In this document: positions 51,955 to 60,830 of the stretch, one piece after another
Numbering within the stretch: position 1 is the first letter of the stretch
How the letters are laid out: each line of letters opens with the position of its first letter
DNA from: Thermostichus sp047462415
GTDB lineage: Bacteria > Cyanobacteriota > Cyanobacteriia > Thermostichales > Thermostichaceae
Length of the DNA: 64,000 nt
Direction of reading: 5' to 3'
Assembly: GCF_047462415.1 (NCBI RefSeq)
Contig: NZ_JANSJE010000017.1
Span: 3,960 to 67,959, forward strand
Translations under genes and position numbers: made by a program
The notes under the pieces: generated by a model
Databases searched by the model: none
What the model was told of the DNA's origin: nothing
Seen by the model: the letters and a program-made list of their open reading frames with translations, nothing else

Positions 51955-53958
51955 ATGACGGTGGAAGCAATGAGGAACCATTGGCGGGATCCCTTCCAAA
52001 GTGTGTTGGGCTGGGCAGGCAGTGGGCTGACCCAGGCTTGTGTGGAGCGCTATTGGAGTTTGTTGCAGGCGGGATCCGATCCGGCGCGGATCTTGTTTTT
52101 GGTGCGGAGTCAACGGCAGGCGGATGAGGTGTTGCGGCGCTTGCAGCAGTCCAGCTTGGGTTTGGTGGGGCCGTGGCGGATCGAGACGTTCTTGCAGCGG
52201 GTGGGGCGCTCTCTGGCCGATCATTGGCCGCAGGTGTGTGCCCGCCTCCCGCAGTTGCCCCCTCAGTTTGAGCCGATCCCCTTGGCCAAGGATCTGACTC
52301 AATTTCTCTGCCAACGGGCCTGCGCTTTGTGCCCGCGGCATGGGCAAGTCTTTGCCGGCGTTGGGCTCAAGGAGTTCCAGATCTGGGATCAGATCAGCAG
52401 TGCTGCCTATATTGCGGGGGCTTCGGGTTTGGCGGCGGAAGCGGTGGGATCCCGGCTGGCAGCGGCCTGGCCGGCGGAGGGGGATCCGGGGCGGGCAGAG
52501 GCTTTGCAGGCGATGGGCTGTTGTGTGGAGCGGCTGTGGGAGGTGGGGTTGCGGCTGGGATCCCTGGATTTTGGCTTGCAGATCCGGCTGTTTGGTGAGT
52601 ACATCTTGCCGCTGGCGGAGTTTTGGCAGGAGTGGGATCACCTGATCGTGGATCAGGCGGAAGACAGTTGCGGGGTGGCGCTGGAGTTTTACCGGCAAGG
52701 GCAAGCCCATCTGCAAAGCCAGTTTTTTAGCTACACCCTCGGCGGCGGAGTCTCGTTGACCGGGATCCCGGAGGCAGTAGCTGACTTTTTGATGGAAAAC
52801 ACCCGGGTTCAGCTTCTGGAGAGGAGCTATCGCGGCTCGGCCGGCATGATTCGGCTGGGGGTGCAGATTGTGCGGGTGCTGGATCCCCAGTTTTCGCATT
52901 CGCTGCCCGAACCGAAGGGGGGAGAGCCGCCGAAGGTGCAGGTGCTGGAGGGAGAGACTCTGTTTACAGCGGTGGAAGGGATGGTTGCTGAGATCCGGCA
53001 GCTTTTGCGGGCCGGGATCCCGGCCTCTCGCATTGCTGTTTTGCTGCCGCGTATGGATGTGGGGGTGAGCCTGAGGCTGCAGGAGCAATTGCCGGAGGTC
53101 TTGCCGATCGCCCCTTTCCCGGCGTTGATCCGCTACCCGTTGGTGCGCGCAGTGCTGACGGCAGCGGAATTGGCCCATCCCGAGTGGGGCGCTTTTCCCA
53201 CCCTGCCGGCCTGGCGGCTGCTGTTGAGCTGGGTGTTGGATCTGGATCCCATCCGGGCAGCCCTGTTGGCCCAAGATACCTGGGATCCGGTGGGTCGTTC
53301 TCTGCGTTCCCGAACCGCGGTACGGCAGCCGGAGCGGGTGGGGTTTGCCAACCTGGAGCGCTACCAGCGATTGTTCGATTGGCTACGCGGCTATCCTCCT
53401 GGGCCTTCATTGGCCGTCTTCTTTCAGCGGTTTTTTGCCGATCACTTGGCCCCGGTGATTTCCTCCCCTCAGGATCAGGAGCTGCTGCGCGTGCTGATAG
53501 AGGCGGCGCAACGGTTTCGCCGGGCCTTCCCTACCGAAGGGGATGCCGCCTTTTTGGCCATGATCCGCTCGGGACAAACCCCCAGCAGCGGACGCTTTGA
53601 GCCCGACTATTCCCGCTACCTGGTGGTGGCGACGCCGGTGGCCTATATCAATCGAGGTTTAGAGGCAGATTACCAGTTTTGGTTCGACATCACCAATCCG
53701 CTTTGGTCCCGTTCTCTCTGGCGTGTGCTTTACAACAGCCGTGTGCTGACACCGGAGTGGGATGGGGAGGTTTTCGACGCGGCCCAAGACCTACAGGCGC
53801 GTCAACAAATTCTGGCTCGCACGCTGCTCAACCTCTGTTGCCGAACTCGGAAGGGGCTGTGGCTGGTGCGCTCCACTTGTAACTACCGCGGCGAAGAGAA
53901 CACCGGCATGTTAGATTACCTCATTTTAAAGGCCGCGAAGGCCATGGCCACGGCTTGA
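51955..53958 (+). CDS. UvrD/Rep-like SF1 helicase homologue with degenerate ATPase motifs
   Basis: A 667-residue protein whose motif order matches UvrD/PcrA/AddB superfamily I helicases: a Walker A-like loop GWAGSGLTQ (residues about 19-27), ARILFLVRSQRQADEVLRRL (motif Ia), RIETFLQRVG, a Walker B-like DHLIVDQAEDSCG (the usual D-E is D-Q), LLERSYRGSAGMI (motif IV-like) and GIPASRIAVLLPR. The Lys of Walker A is Leu and the Walker B Glu is Gln, so ATP hydrolysis is not expected. It may be a structural or DNA-binding partner in a recombination complex. ATG 51955 is used because GGGGAGG precedes it; the frame is open from 51877. Confidence 0.72.
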   Translation: MTVEAMRNHWRDPFQSVLGWAGSGLTQACVERYWSLLQAGSDPARILFLVRSQRQADEVLRRLQQSSLGLVGPWRIETFLQRVGRSLADHWPQVCARLPQLPPQFEPIPLAKDLTQFLCQRACALCPRHGQVFAGVGLKEFQIWDQISSAAYIAGASGLAAEAVGSRLAAAWPAEGDPGRAEALQAMGCCVERLWEVGLRLGSLDFGLQIRLFGEYILPLAEFWQEWDHLIVDQAEDSCGVALEFYRQGQAHLQSQFFSYTLGGGVSLTGIPEAVADFLMENTRVQLLERSYRGSAGMIRLGVQIVRVLDPQFSHSLPEPKGGEPPKVQVLEGETLFTAVEGMVAEIRQLLRAGIPASRIAVLLPRMDVGVSLRLQEQLPEVLPIAPFPALIRYPLVRAVLTAAELAHPEWGAFPTLPAWRLLLSWVLDLDPIRAALLAQDTWDPVGRSLRSRTAVRQPERVGFANLERYQRLFDWLRGYPPGPSLAVFFQRFFADHLAPVISSPQDQELLRVLIEAAQRFRRAFPTEGDAAFLAMIRSGQTPSSGRFEPDYSRYLVVATPVAYINRGLEADYQFWFDITNPLWSRSLWRVLYNSRVLTPEWDGEVFDAAQDLQARQQILARTLLNLCCRTRKGLWLVRSTCNYRGEENTGMLDYLILKAAKAMATA

Positions 53959-54268
53959 TTCAGAGTGCTACGACTTGCTCCTGGCGGCAGATGTGTTCAT
54001 CTATCTGGGGGATTTGGGCCAGGTCTTGCCGGCCTGTGGGCGGGTGCTCAATCCCGGCGGGCTTTTGGCCTTCACCGTCGAGCAGGGATCCGTCCCCGGC
54101 TACGAGCTGGGATCCACCACGGGGCGCTCTGCCCACTCCGCCGCCTACGTGCTGCGGCAGGCAGAACGGGCAGGGCTGGATCCCGTCTATCATCAGAACT
54201 TTACCCTGCGGCGAGAGGGAGAAACCGACGTGCCCGGAGCCGTGTGGTGTTTACGTCGGCAGCCGTGA
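53957..54268 (+). pseudogene. C-terminal fragment of a SAM-dependent methyltransferase
   Basis: Residues in this frame read YDLLLAADVFIYLGDL, then RVLNPGGLLAFTVEQGS, GRSAHSAAYVLRQAERAGL and REGETDVPGAVWCLRR. This is the second half of a predicted TPR-type methyltransferase: motif II-like AADVFIYLGDL, and the post-motif LNPGGLLAFT. The SAM-binding Gly-rich motif I and the whole N-terminal half are missing, because the frame begins inside the 3' end of the UvrD-like gene. No start codon with a ribosome-binding site is suitable, so I treat it as a truncated remnant left by a deletion or rearrangement. Confidence 0.68.
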
Positions 54269-54366
54269 TCGAAAGCGGCCGGCCCGAAATGGCTGTAGGC
54301 CCTCTATCCGCGCTCGGAAAGAATCGAGTAGAGTGGGGACGCCCGCCTGGACTTGGATTGGGTTTT

Positions 54367-56736
54367 ATGAATCCGGATACCCCGGCGCCCTCGTCCCGCC
54401 GCTTTCCCCTTCGTCCTGTGGCAACGCTGGCCCTCGCCGTCGGCCTCCTGGCGGGGCTGGGAGCGGGGGGCTACGTCCTACTGCAGCGGCTACGGCTGCA
54501 GATGCACCGGGATCTGATCCTCTATCGGTACGCCGCTTTCTCCGGCTATGAAGATGTGGCAGCGTTCGATCCCGGCCCAAGCGACCGCTGGTTTCCTCTG
54601 ACCTATCCTGTGCTAGCCCGCTGGGGGGGATCCGCCGACCCAAGCCGCCGCAGCTACGCCTTTTACACTTTACAAAGCCATGGCCTGCCTTACAGCCGCT
54701 GGTGGTTGGAGGATCGGCTGCGGCAAAATCCGGCTGAGTTTTTCGCCCCAGCGGCGTTGTTCGGGGGCTACGACTACTCCAGCGGTCAGGAGATCCCGCC
54801 CCAGTACGAGCTGTTTGGGCTGGATCGGCCAGAGTCGGTGCAGCGCCTCACCGAGCTGGCCTTGGCCGGGATCCAAGCCGATAGCCCGGAGTGGAGTTTC
54901 AATCTCAACTGGCTCAACAGCTTGCTCACCCAAGAAGGATTTCCCTTTCGAGAGCAGGTCTACGGGGTGCTGATCCCCGCCTTGGAAAGCAGCCCTCCAC
55001 AGCGGGCCAAGAAACTCTTGAGCGTCTTGCCCTATGAGGAGGAAGGGATCCCATCCTGGGCGCTATCCCAGGTGCAGGCGGTGCGGCAGCGGGTTGAGGA
55101 GAGTACCACCTCTTACATCGATTTTTATGGGCGCGCCGACCAGGTGCTGCTCCTAGAACAGCCAACAGTGCAGGCGGTGCGCCCTCTGTATGAAGGTTTA
55201 CCACCCTCATCTCGAGAGTTTTTTCTGCTGCAGATAGCGGAGCCGGAAACCCTCAACCCTGGTGCTCAGGTGTTGTTGCGCAGTGTGGTGGCCGATGATG
55301 CCGACCCACAGCGGTTTTTGGCGGCGGCCCTGCTCTACATCAAGGGGGATCCCGTCGGGGAGCCGCTGCTGCAGAGGTCTCTCAACGAGGATTTGGCCGC
55401 TCTGCACGGCATCAGCAATGGTTTGGTTTTGCTGCAGCTGGCGGAGGCTTTTCCCAACTCCCGCTTTACCCAAGCTTGCCGGGAATATGCCCGCATTCGC
55501 GGGGGCAGCTATTTTGGCTATTCCCCCCACAATCCCGAGACCGGCGAGCCGATCCCGCGGCCTTTCCCCCCGGCAGAAGAAGAGGCCCTTTGGCGGGCTT
55601 GGCTGACCACCTACCCGGATCACCCCGGCGCCGACGATGCCCTCTTTTGGTTGACGCGCACCTTGGAGTGGCAAAGCAAGCGGGAGGAGGCGCTGCTCCT
55701 TTTGGCCAACTGGCTGGCGGAGCCCTTTGGCGATGGGGACATGCGCTACGTCTTGCGCCGCCGCCTGCTTTTGCTCCTAGACAGCGGCGCAACCCCCGGC
55801 GAGTTGCAGGCTTTTCTCGACCGCCACGGGGATCATCCTCTGGCTGCCGCCGTCCGCTATGCGCTGGCGGTGCGCTACGCCCGCGAGCACCGCTACGACC
55901 AAGCCCTCCGGTTGACGGAAAATCTGGCTTTGGATGCGGTGTTGGAGCGCTACCCCTTGCTGGATGGCAGCTACTGGCTTTACGACTGGGATCCAGAACC
56001 CGGCAGCCGCACCCCTTTGGATCCGGAAATCCAGGCCCAACGAAAACGCTGGCGAGAATTGAGGCGGTGGCAAGCCCGCTCCACCCCCCAGCAGCGCTAT
56101 CAACTGGCCGCCCACTGGGCCGCTGCCGACGGTTGGCGCAATGGCTACCTGTGGCTGTTTAACCGCAACCGCGCTGCTGGCCTCAGCCTGGATGCCGAGG
56201 AAAGGACACCGCCCCGACCGGCTGCTTCTGATGGTTCCTTATCCAACTATCAGCGGGCCAATCACCATGCTGTGGCAGCAGAGTTGCTCGGCTCTGTGCT
56301 GGCGGATCCCAGCGCCCCTGCCCACTTGCAAGAGAAAAGTCTTTACTGGCAGGTGGTGATCCTCTACCGCCAGTACACCGCCTACCCTCCCGACGAGACG
56401 GCAGCCATCTATCCGCTGCCGGGCTTTCCCCCAGGGGTGACCGAAGATGCCAGCTTGTTCGACACGCCGCTGCCCGACTACGTGGATCCCAGCGACCCTG
56501 GAGATCGCTACTTTCTGGAAGCCAAAGCCTTGCGGGACGGCTATGCCCGCCAGGCGATCTACGCCGGCAATGAGCTGCTGGCCCGCTTCCCGCAGAGCCG
56601 CTATGCCGGGGATGTGCTCATGAGTCTGTACGGCCTGACGGGAGATGCCACCTTTCTAGGGCGGCTGCTGGCGCAATTTCCCGACAGCGATCGTGCTCTG
56701 GAGGCAGCGCTGGAGCTGGGGCCCGTTGACCACTGA
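54367..56736 (+). CDS. Large membrane-anchored protein of unknown function
   Basis: A 789-residue protein that I do not recognise. An N-terminal basic segment and one membrane helix (LALAVGLLAGLGAGGYVLL, residues about 20-40) are followed by about 740 residues outside the membrane, probably helical-repeat (TPR/SLT-like) in type: recurring A/L-rich pairs such as DPQRFLAAALLYIKGDP, NGLVLLQLAEAFPNSRF, DDALFWLTRTLEWQSKREEALLLLANWL and YARQAIYAGNELLARFPQSRYAGDVLMSL. Regularly spaced FP/YP motifs resemble those in solvent-exposed scaffold proteins. No enzymatic motif. ATG 54367 is preferred: the open frame continues to 53965, but that part is antisense or other-frame to the methyltransferase fragment. 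Confidence 0.82.
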   Translation: MNPDTPAPSSRRFPLRPVATLALAVGLLAGLGAGGYVLLQRLRLQMHRDLILYRYAAFSGYEDVAAFDPGPSDRWFPLTYPVLARWGGSADPSRRSYAFYTLQSHGLPYSRWWLEDRLRQNPAEFFAPAALFGGYDYSSGQEIPPQYELFGLDRPESVQRLTELALAGIQADSPEWSFNLNWLNSLLTQEGFPFREQVYGVLIPALESSPPQRAKKLLSVLPYEEEGIPSWALSQVQAVRQRVEESTTSYIDFYGRADQVLLLEQPTVQAVRPLYEGLPPSSREFFLLQIAEPETLNPGAQVLLRSVVADDADPQRFLAAALLYIKGDPVGEPLLQRSLNEDLAALHGISNGLVLLQLAEAFPNSRFTQACREYARIRGGSYFGYSPHNPETGEPIPRPFPPAEEEALWRAWLTTYPDHPGADDALFWLTRTLEWQSKREEALLLLANWLAEPFGDGDMRYVLRRRLLLLLDSGATPGELQAFLDRHGDHPLAAAVRYALAVRYAREHRYDQALRLTENLALDAVLERYPLLDGSYWLYDWDPEPGSRTPLDPEIQAQRKRWRELRRWQARSTPQQRYQLAAHWAAADGWRNGYLWLFNRNRAAGLSLDAEERTPPRPAASDGSLSNYQRANHHAVAAELLGSVLADPSAPAHLQEKSLYWQVVILYRQYTAYPPDETAAIYPLPGFPPGVTEDASLFDTPLPDYVDPSDPGDRYFLEAKALRDGYARQAIYAGNELLARFPQSRYAGDVLMSLYGLTGDATFLGRLLAQFPDSDRALEAALELGPVDH

Positions 56737-56908
56737 GTCTTCGCCGTACCGCAGCTTCATAGCCTCTTCACAGAGCCTGCATGGAAGGCCAATAGCGGTA
56801 TTCTAGGACGAGAGCCGTCTTGCGGGATCCGGGAAGGAAAGCTTTATCTCCCCTTTATCTTGCCGGATCTGGGTTAGCCTTGGGTTGAGTTTCCTTGGGC
56901 CCTGCCTG

Positions 56909-57445
56909 ATGGATCCCGCCACCTTTTTGGAGCGCTACGGGTTTGAGCTGGAGGGGCAGCCCGGCCAGGTGTGGGTGGGGCGCTGGGGCCAGCGGTTCCC
57001 GGTCTCTTGGATCCCGGCGGCCCTGCTGGAAGCCCTCTACCAGGGGCGCTACAAGGCCGCCTCTGTGGAACAGATCCTCCGCCTCTGGCAGCGCCGCGGC
57101 GCTCCTCACCTCACCTTTCCCCTAGAAATCAGCCAATCCCTGTGGCGGGAACAGCAGGAGCTGATCCGGTCTTTGGTTGCGGATGCCCTTGCCCGTTCTC
57201 CTTTGCCACCCGTAGCCTCGGCGGGATCCCTGTTTTCCAGAGAATCGGCCATATCTCTAAACTTGTTGTTGGATCAGTTGCAGGATCTCCCGCCCAAGCT
57301 GCGCCACCTGCTCGTTCATTTGCATCCTGCCCCGCCAACCTCCTCGGCGGCTCGCGCTGGCGGGACGGAGCTTTTGGTAACTTTGGAGCTGCAGCTTGCC
57401 GACCCTTCGGATCCTGCCCAGCCATCCCAAGGACAGCCTCGGTGA
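56909..57445 (+). CDS. Unknown soluble protein
   Basis: A 178-residue protein, unrecognised. It begins DPATFLERYGFELEGQPGQVWVGRWGQRFPVSWIPAALLEALYQGRYKAASVEQILRLWQRRG, resembling a small domain typical of cyanobacterial hypothetical proteins, then a helical middle (LWREQQELIRSLVADAL, LNLLLDQLQDLPPKLRHLL) and a Pro/Ala/Ser-rich tail. No signal peptide or membrane helix. ATG 56909 is used; TTG 56885 would add eight residues. Its downstream side borders the repeat-rich region at 57530. Confidence 0.68.
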   Translation: MDPATFLERYGFELEGQPGQVWVGRWGQRFPVSWIPAALLEALYQGRYKAASVEQILRLWQRRGAPHLTFPLEISQSLWREQQELIRSLVADALARSPLPPVASAGSLFSRESAISLNLLLDQLQDLPPKLRHLLVHLHPAPPTSSAARAGGTELLVTLELQLADPSDPAQPSQGQPR

Positions 57446-57534
57446 GTTTGCAATTTTGCCTCAGGGATCCTTGCCATCACCAACTCCGGCGTACTCCCGC
57501 CACAGCAGAGCTTGTCGGGATGGGGGATAGGATT

Positions 57535-57700
57535 GACACTCCCCCGACTTTAGTCGGGGGATTCTTACGCAGTCCATAGACGGACTCGCAAAGGCGCTGT
57601 CAAGACGCCCCTAGACGGTTCCTTGGAACCAAGTCTCAAGGTTCCGCTTACTTGCTGACTTACAGCACTGTCCGGGTCTTTCACCGGGGTGGGTGCTTGC
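57535..57700 (-). ncRNA. Possible orphan omega-RNA (TnpB guide-scaffold) segment
   Basis: In TnpB elements a guide RNA is transcribed from the 3' part of the element and ends at the right border. This stretch has the corresponding position and contains a strong terminal hairpin. It is proposed on position and structure alone. No adjacent tnpB exists, so it would depend on a TnpB from elsewhere, if it is transcribed at all. Confidence 0.25.
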
Positions 57701-57743
57701 TTGGGATTGGTAATCATAGCATTGGCGAGCGACTCAAGTCGCT

Positions 57744-57770
57744 CAAGGACTACGTCCCGCTAACGCGAAC
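57744..57770 (-). repeat. Scattered short repeat, copy 2
   Basis: Minus-strand copy reading GCGTTAGCGGGACGTAGTCC, within the decayed TnpB-type right end. Confidence 0.5.
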
Positions 57771-57896
57771 GGGCTTTTCCGCTCCGTACTTTAGTACGGG
57801 GCTACCCAGCTGCCCCCCTGTGTCGCCACCCTGGCAGAGCCAAAACCGAGGGCCCCCAAACCGTCTCTGTCGCCGCCTGGGGATCCCAACTCTTGC

Positions 57897-59156
<1,260 letters not shown>

Positions 59157-59305
59157 CGAACCTCTCCTTAAGACGAAACAGATGAAACTGGGAGCCTGCT
59201 CAGGCCAGAAAGCCAGGCCCACCTGTCCGTTCATCGGCGGCCAGGACCCAAAAAGGCAGGCCTAGCCGGTGGATCAGCGCAGTTGCCAGAGCAACCCACC
59301 GCACC

Positions 59306-59330
59306 CGAGGACTTCGTCCCACTGACGCGA
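59306..59330 (-). repeat. Scattered short repeat, copy 3
   Basis: Minus-strand copy reading GCGTCAGTGGGACGAAGTCC, in the metK upstream region. Confidence 0.5.
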
Positions 59331-59390
59331 TAGAGCCTTGCTCCGCCGCTGCGACCAGAGCTGTGGGAGCCGCTAAAGGGTAAAGTCGCC

Positions 59391-59417
59391 AGAAAAAGCC
59401 CCCACCTAAAAGGGCTA
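59391..59417 (-). terminator. Probable rho-independent terminator
   Basis: On the minus strand AGCCC, a ten-base loop and GGGCT followed by TTTTTCT form a short hairpin with a U-tract. It lies downstream of the small membrane protein gene (59619-59987). The stem has only about five to six base pairs, so confidence is limited. Confidence 0.4.
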
Positions 59418-59618
59418 TCCTCTAGAGAAAACTTTATTGCCTTTATCTTTCGGTTACTGACTAACCGCAGGAATTGGCACCGTAGCGGAGACTTCCGCCG
59501 GTTGCCGCAGCTTCATTGGGCCTGATCCCTCAGTCTGCTCTGGATAAAGAACGGAACTTGTTCTTATGGTACCCCTAACCTCGACGCATTTGTCAAAAAA
59601 ATGCACTCCGGGCCGGTC

Positions 59619-59987
59619 TCAACCCAACAGCTCCTGCCACCAGTCGGTGGACTGGGCGGCCCTGAGAAAAAAGACGCCCGCCAAGCCCAGAGGGAAGAGA
59701 ACTCCCAGAAAGCCAACCGCCCCCAGTGCCCAAGCCAAGCGATGCAGATGCCTTTTGCTGGCAGCGCCCGCGGTTGTTTCCGCCAAGACGGCCAACATCG
59801 ATCCCAGGGCCGCCAACAGGGATCCCCCCAGCCCGGCCAGATAGGCGGGCCCCAGCCACGGCTGTAACTGGGCGGCAGAGGCAATTTGCAAACGGGGCAG
59901 GACTTGAAAACACCCTACCGCCAGCACGGCCCAGATGAAGGAGTACATCAGCAGGCTATCTCGAAAAGCGGTAGCCGGTTCTTTCAT
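59619..59987 (-). CDS. Small membrane protein of unknown function
   Basis: A 122-residue protein with four predicted membrane segments: SLLMYSFIWAVLAVGCFQVL, LGPAYLAGLGGSLLAALGSMLAVLA, LAWALGAVGFLGVLFPLGLAGVFF and the end of the N-terminal one. It begins KEPATAFRDSLL and is otherwise featureless, resembling small cyanobacterial hypothetical membrane proteins. The ATG at 59987 is divergent from btuR, 85 bases away. A frame extension beyond 59987 overlaps btuR on the other strand and is rejected. Confidence 0.7.
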   Translation of the reverse strand: MKEPATAFRDSLLMYSFIWAVLAVGCFQVLPRLQIASAAQLQPWLGPAYLAGLGGSLLAALGSMLAVLAETTAGAASKRHLHRLAWALGAVGFLGVLFPLGLAGVFFLRAAQSTDWWQELLG

Positions 59988-60072
59988 GATCCCAGCCCAA
60001 TCCAGCCAGAGGTAGGATAAAAGCAGTTTGCTGGGGAAGAGCTTGCTCGGCCCACCCGAATTTCCTCTGATT

Positions 60073-60813
60073 ATGGCCCAACCCGCCATGTCTGACCTCT
60101 CTGCACCGGCTTGGGGATCCCACTCGACAACAGAGCCTGAGGCTGTTGGCGTTGGCAATTGCGGGACGGAGTCTCTAGCGGGCACAGAGACTGACCTCAA
60201 CCAGTGGCACCGCCGCAGAATGCAGCGCCGCCAGCAAATCCAGCGGCAGCGCCTATCGGGCATGCGCGATGACAAGGGCTTGATCATCGTGCATACAGGG
60301 CAGGGCAAAGGCAAGAGCACGGCTGCTTTCGGCATGATCTTCCGTGCCCTCGGCCAAGGCTTGTCGGTGGGGGTAGTGCAATTCATCAAGGGGGCCTGGG
60401 ATCCGGGCGAAGCCAAGCTGTTGCGCCAGTTGGCCGCCCATCCGGAGCTGGGCCTGGGGAAAATCGCCTTTTACGCCATGGGGGAAGGTTTTACCTGGGA
60501 AACCCAGGATCGCGAGCGGGATATCGCCCATGCGCAGGCGGCCTGGGCAAAGGGGCGGGAGCTGCTCAGCAGCGGCGAGTACCACCTGGTACTTTTGGAT
60601 GAGATCAACGTCGCCCTCAAGCTGGGGTACCTCTCCCTGGAGCAGGTATTGGCCGGCCTGGCCGAAAAACCGGAGCGGGTGCATGTGATCCTGACCGGGC
60701 GGGGCGCGCCGGCTGCCCTGATCGACCGGGCCGACTTGGTAACCGAGATGACCTTGGTCAAGCATCCTTTCCGCGACCAGGGGATCAAAGCGCAAATCGG
60801 CATTGAGTTCTAG
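60073..60813 (+). CDS. cobO: Cob(I)yrinic acid a,c-diamide adenosyltransferase
   Basis: A CobO/BtuR-type ATP:cob(I)alamin adenosyltransferase of 246 residues that places the adenosyl group on the corrinoid. The P-loop is GLIIVHTGQGKGKSTAAFGM (residues about 68-86), then GVVQFIKGAWDPGEAKLL, YHLVLLDEINVALKLGYL and RVHVILTGRGAPAALIDRADLVTEM. The first 60 residues are a polar, Ser/Thr/Gln/Arg-rich extension of unknown role. It is followed 17 bases later by cobB, so the two form a cobalamin operon. No cobalamin riboswitch was seen in the 85-base leader. ATG 60073 is used; the frame is open to 60028. Confidence 0.93.
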   Translation: MAQPAMSDLSAPAWGSHSTTEPEAVGVGNCGTESLAGTETDLNQWHRRRMQRRQQIQRQRLSGMRDDKGLIIVHTGQGKGKSTAAFGMIFRALGQGLSVGVVQFIKGAWDPGEAKLLRQLAAHPELGLGKIAFYAMGEGFTWETQDRERDIAHAQAAWAKGRELLSSGEYHLVLLDEINVALKLGYLSLEQVLAGLAEKPERVHVILTGRGAPAALIDRADLVTEMTLVKHPFRDQGIKAQIGIEF

Positions 60814-60830
60814 TCCTTGGGTAGGGCAAG

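Larger units (their letters stand above)
57530..57815 (-). mobile_element. Decayed TnpB-type right end with possible omega-RNA scaffold
   Basis: The sequence at 57534 reads TTGACACTCCCCCGACTTTA then a mirrored TCGGGGGATTCTT: a terminal hairpin of the IS200/IS605 (TnpB) type. About 200 bases of structured sequence follow, including inverted repeats GAGCGACT..AGTCGCTC (57728-57744) and CCGTACTTTAGTACGG (57783-57798). The orientation implies tnpB on the minus strand to the right, but metK occupies that side, so only the right end and its RNA-like part remain. The short repeat (57744-57770) sits inside it. Confidence 0.62.
57446..57896. other. Intergenic region with mobile-element remnant
   Basis: About 450 bases between the unknown gene and convergent metK. 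Most of it is occupied by a decayed TnpB-type right end (57530-57815, listed separately). No coding sequence or tRNA recognised. Confidence 0.6.
59157..59618. other. Intergenic region upstream of metK
   Basis: About 460 bases between metK and a small membrane protein gene, both on the minus strand. It contains a short scattered repeat (59306-59330) and a probable terminator (59391-59417). No gene recognised. Confidence 0.5.

Noticed and set aside
53965..54366. N-terminal extension of the 789-residue protein back to 53965
   Set aside because: This part overlaps the methyltransferase fragment in another frame and shows only Gly/Arg/Ala-rich shadow sequence; the membrane helix after ATG 54367 fits a true start.
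59157..59618. SAM riboswitch ahead of metK
   Set aside because: No SAM-I or SAM-II core could be recognised in the leader; only a repeat and a terminator-like hairpin upstream of it.
59988..60072. Cobalamin riboswitch ahead of cobO
   Set aside because: The 85-base leader is too short and lacks a B12-box-like sequence.
59988..60416. Extension of the small membrane protein gene up to 60416
   Set aside because: Runs antisense through cobO; the hydrophobic protein has a natural ATG at 59987.
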